The notes beneath the pieces were generated by a model. It was not told the DNA's origin and searched no databases. It saw only the letters and a program-made list of their open reading frames with translations. Shown here in pieces: positions 5,636-7,511 of a stretch of DNA of 7,511 nucleotides; position 1 is the first letter of the stretch; each line of letters begins with the position of its first letter. The position numbers were made by a program, and so were the translations under genes. Source of the stretch: Planctomycetota bacterium (lineage in GTDB: Bacteria > Planctomycetota > UBA1135 > GCA-002686595); assembly GCA_027623615.1 (NCBI GenBank), contig JAQBVH010000141.1, positions 1-7,511 of the forward strand. Direction: 5' to 3'.

Positions 5636-7511
5636 CTAATCCTTCAGGGTGTAGGTGACTTCGCCAGCTCCGACGCGGACCCGGTCCCGACGACCGTCGA
5701 GGCGCAGGAGGTCGTAGTCGCCGGGGGCGACACCCGTCCAGCTCAGGCGGCCCGAGCTCGGCACGTCGCGCCCCTTGCTGAACTGGATCAGGGAGTCCAC
5801 GTGGGCGCTGACCCCCGCGGGGAGCAGCCAGACGTGCTCGTCGGGCGTGGCGCTCACCACCAGGCTCCCGGTCGGTACCGGCACCGTCTGTGCGCCAGGC
5901 ATCAAGTCGACCCGCACCAGCAACTGCCCCGTGCTGATCAACCAATAGGAGCCGGGCAGGGCGCGCGGGAACTCCATCGAGCCCTCGACGCAGCCGCGCG
6001 AGAGGATCGAGCACTGCTCTTGCTCCCCAAAGACCGAGACGTACCCGTCGAAGCCGGGGATGGTCAGGCTCATCGGCGCGAGCCGGCCGTCGAAGTTGAA
6101 TGCGAGCTCCTCGCCGACCGCGACCTCGACCTTGGCGCGGTTCCCCGCGACGCCGATCTGGTGCACGCCGGGCTCAACGTCCTCGATCCGGTAGTGTCCC
6201 GTCGCGTCCGTGCGGCTCGCGCCGCGGTGGTCGAGCTGCACGGCAACATCCGCCAGCGGCTTGCCGTCAGGAGCGAGGGCCTCCCCGTGGATCGACCCGA
6301 GTCCGGACAGGACGAGGACGACTTCACCATCGCTGGAGGCTGTCGCGGCGCCGTGCTCGGGGTGATGGGCGCTCACCGTGGCCGCCGCCGTCATGAGCTC
6401 GAAGCGGCCCAGCTCGTCGGTCAGGACGCCGTCCTCGTGGCTCGAGACATAGGGCAGGTACGCGACCCCGCGGCGCAGATCGACCGTGTCACCGGGCGCG
6501 ACCACGGCGCCCGCGACGGGTAGACCGTCCGCGCCCTGGACGACGCCGACGATGCGCCGCTCCCAGCCGTGGCGCAGGACCAGCGCGCGCTTCTCGCCGG
6601 GGAGCATGCGCAGGGTGCGCTCGACCGGCGCGATTCCGGGGGCACGTACCTCGAGCCGGTAGACGGTCGGGTCCAGCTCCTCCTCGGTCAACGGATGAAC
6701 GGGGAGCGTGAAGACCGCGCGCCCCTCCTCCGCCTGCAGGCTCTCGACGACCGCCTGCCCGCCGCGGAACACGTCGACCTCGTACTCATCGAGGAGCTGC
6801 CCATCGCCGAGGGCGCGCACCTCGAGCTCCACCGACGCCGAGGACATGCGCGGGACAACGATCACATGGGATCCGCCGCCCGTCTCGATGCGCGTGGGCT
6901 TCAGGTGCCGGAGCGACAGCTGCTCGCCAGGCACGCTCATCAGCTGCACGCTGCCCCGGGCCTCCTCCTCGAAGTGGAACACCGCCCAGCCCTTGTCGTC
7001 GGTCACCGCGCTGACCGTCAGGTCCTCCGGATCGCTGACCACATCCTCTCCGGCGTACCCCAAGCCGCCGAGCTGATCTTCGAAGCCCTCCTCCAACCCC
7101 TGGCGAGGTGCTGCAGGTTCCTCCGCGGGAGACTCGTCGTGATCCTCGACCTCGAACTCTTCCCATTCGGCCGCGTCGACCGAGGTCGGCTTCTCCACGA
7201 GGCCGTCGATCCAGAGCTCGGAGCCTGCGAGGGGCTCCCCGTCCTGGTCCACCACGCGCACGCGCATCCGGTGATCGCCGGTGGTCGCTACCGGATCGAT
7301 GGCCGCTTCCCGGCGCTCGGACGGCTCTTGAGAGGACACGCCCGCGAGGCCTCCCTCGTCGCGCTCGTATTCCCCATCGACCAGCGCGAGCTGAGGTCCG
7401 GCCTCTCCGCCGACGGGCGCAGCGCTCGTGCGCGTGCCCGGCAGGAGGGTCGCCCCGAGCCCGACGCCGAGAAGGGCCACCGCGGCCACCATCCAACCGA
7501 CGGCGAGCAGC
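5636..7511 (-). CDS. Membrane-anchored or exported protein with carboxypeptidase-regulatory-like repeats, 5' end cut by the window
   Basis: At least 624 residues are encoded, ending at the TAG at 5636-5638. An ATG at 7492 is possible, but the frame stays open to the edge and reads LLAVGWMVAAVALLGVGLGA across it. This is one continuous membrane segment, so the true start probably lies outside. Numbering from the ATG at 7492, transthyretin/CarboxypepD_reg-like units are seen at about 74-190 (VRVVDQDGEPLAGSELWIDG and TDDKGWAVF), 312-395 (VVQGADGLPVAGAVV and VLTDELGRFEL) and 399-460 (IHGEALAPDGKPLADVAV and TDATGHYRIEDVEPG). The rest is beta-rich. A 50-residue acidic insert sits in the first unit (about 108-158) and contains GGLGYAGED. 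C494 and C501 could form a disulfide. No catalytic motif is visible. The likely role is surface structure or binding; the ligand is unknown. It is probably the upstream partner of the lipoprotein hydrolase gene. Confidence 0.88.
   Translation of the reverse strand, partial: LLAVGWMVAAVALLGVGLGATLLPGTRTSAAPVGGEAGPQLALVDGEYERDEGGLAGVSSQEPSERREAAIDPVATTGDHRMRVRVVDQDGEPLAGSELWIDGLVEKPTSVDAAEWEEFEVEDHDESPAEEPAAPRQGLEEGFEDQLGGLGYAGEDVVSDPEDLTVSAVTDDKGWAVFHFEEEARGSVQLMSVPGEQLSLRHLKPTRIETGGGSHVIVVPRMSSASVELEVRALGDGQLLDEYEVDVFRGGQAVVESLQAEEGRAVFTLPVHPLTEEELDPTVYRLEVRAPGIAPVERTLRMLPGEKRALVLRHGWERRIVGVVQGADGLPVAGAVVAPGDTVDLRRGVAYLPYVSSHEDGVLTDELGRFELMTAAATVSAHHPEHGAATASSDGEVVLVLSGLGSIHGEALAPDGKPLADVAVQLDHRGASRTDATGHYRIEDVEPGVHQIGVAGNRAKVEVAVGEELAFNFDGRLAPMSLTIPGFDGYVSVFGEQEQCSILSRGCVEGSMEFPRALPGSYWLISTGQLLVRVDLMPGAQTVPVPTGSLVVSATPDEHVWLLPAGVSAHVDSLIQFSKGRDVPSSGRLSWTGVAPGDYDLLRLDGRRDRVRVGAGEVTYTLKD

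Noticed and set aside
4188..6014. A 608-residue second minus-strand frame
   Set aside because: It spans the lipoprotein gene and part of the repeat-protein gene in another frame, with Arg/Ala/Gly-rich text and no domain.
4640..6523. A 627-residue plus-strand reading across two minus-strand genes
   Set aside because: It crosses the stop and start of two well-supported genes on the other strand and has the Arg/Val/Ala composition of a shadow frame.
1..7511. CRISPR arrays, tRNA or rRNA genes, toxin-antitoxin or phage-defence genes
   Set aside because: No spaced direct repeats, no cloverleaf or rRNA segments, and no defence-type domains were seen on either strand.

Overview
This GC-rich window (four solid genes plus a decayed patch) looks like chromosome from a bacterium that secretes many sulfatase-like hydrolases, most plausibly a planctomycete or a similar GC-rich, exported-protein-rich lineage such as Myxococcota. 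The reasons are two exported sulfatase-fold proteins with the '(A/N)LGY'-type tail common in such genomes, a large exported protein built of carboxypeptidase-regulatory-like (transthyretin-like) repeats, little visible Shine-Dalgarno sequence before the starts, and an IS110-type transposase remnant. The phylum is an inference.

Layout. Bases 21-2876 (+) encode a 951-residue exported alkaline-phosphatase-superfamily ('sulfatase') enzyme, with about 330 residues of predicted beta-sandwich before the catalytic domain and about 150 residues of beta-rich sequence after it. Its TGA overlaps a TTG that starts a 183-residue Nudix hydrolase of the CoA-pyrophosphatase-like type (2873-3424, +). The Nudix stop sits in a CTAG palindrome shared with the stop of a 40-codon minus-strand remnant (3421-3543). 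I read this remnant as the C-terminal end of an SGNH/GDSL hydrolase whose remainder is missing. Directly against it lies the C-terminal end of an IS110-family transposase (about 3545-3805, +), also broken. Bases 3806-4129 hold no recognisable gene but contain a perfect 12-bp hairpin that has an alternative partner.

Bases 4130-5599 (-) encode a lipoprotein sulfatase-like enzyme. Upstream of it on the same strand, separated by only 36-48 bp that hold a long hairpin, is the repeat-domain protein (5636 to the right edge, -). Its hydrophobic N-terminal segment continues past the window edge, so the gene is cut by the window.

How the parts relate. The first enzyme and the Nudix protein are probably co-transcribed, as are the repeat protein and the lipoprotein enzyme. 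Both sulfatase-fold enzymes have Thr where true sulfatases carry the formylglycine-forming Cys/Ser, so they should not be called arylsulfatases without testing. The middle patch is a scar: an insertion element or rearrangement destroyed a minus-strand esterase gene, and both then decayed. I see no convincing undescribed multi-gene system. The most interesting material is the scar, the hairpins and the Thr-type active sites.
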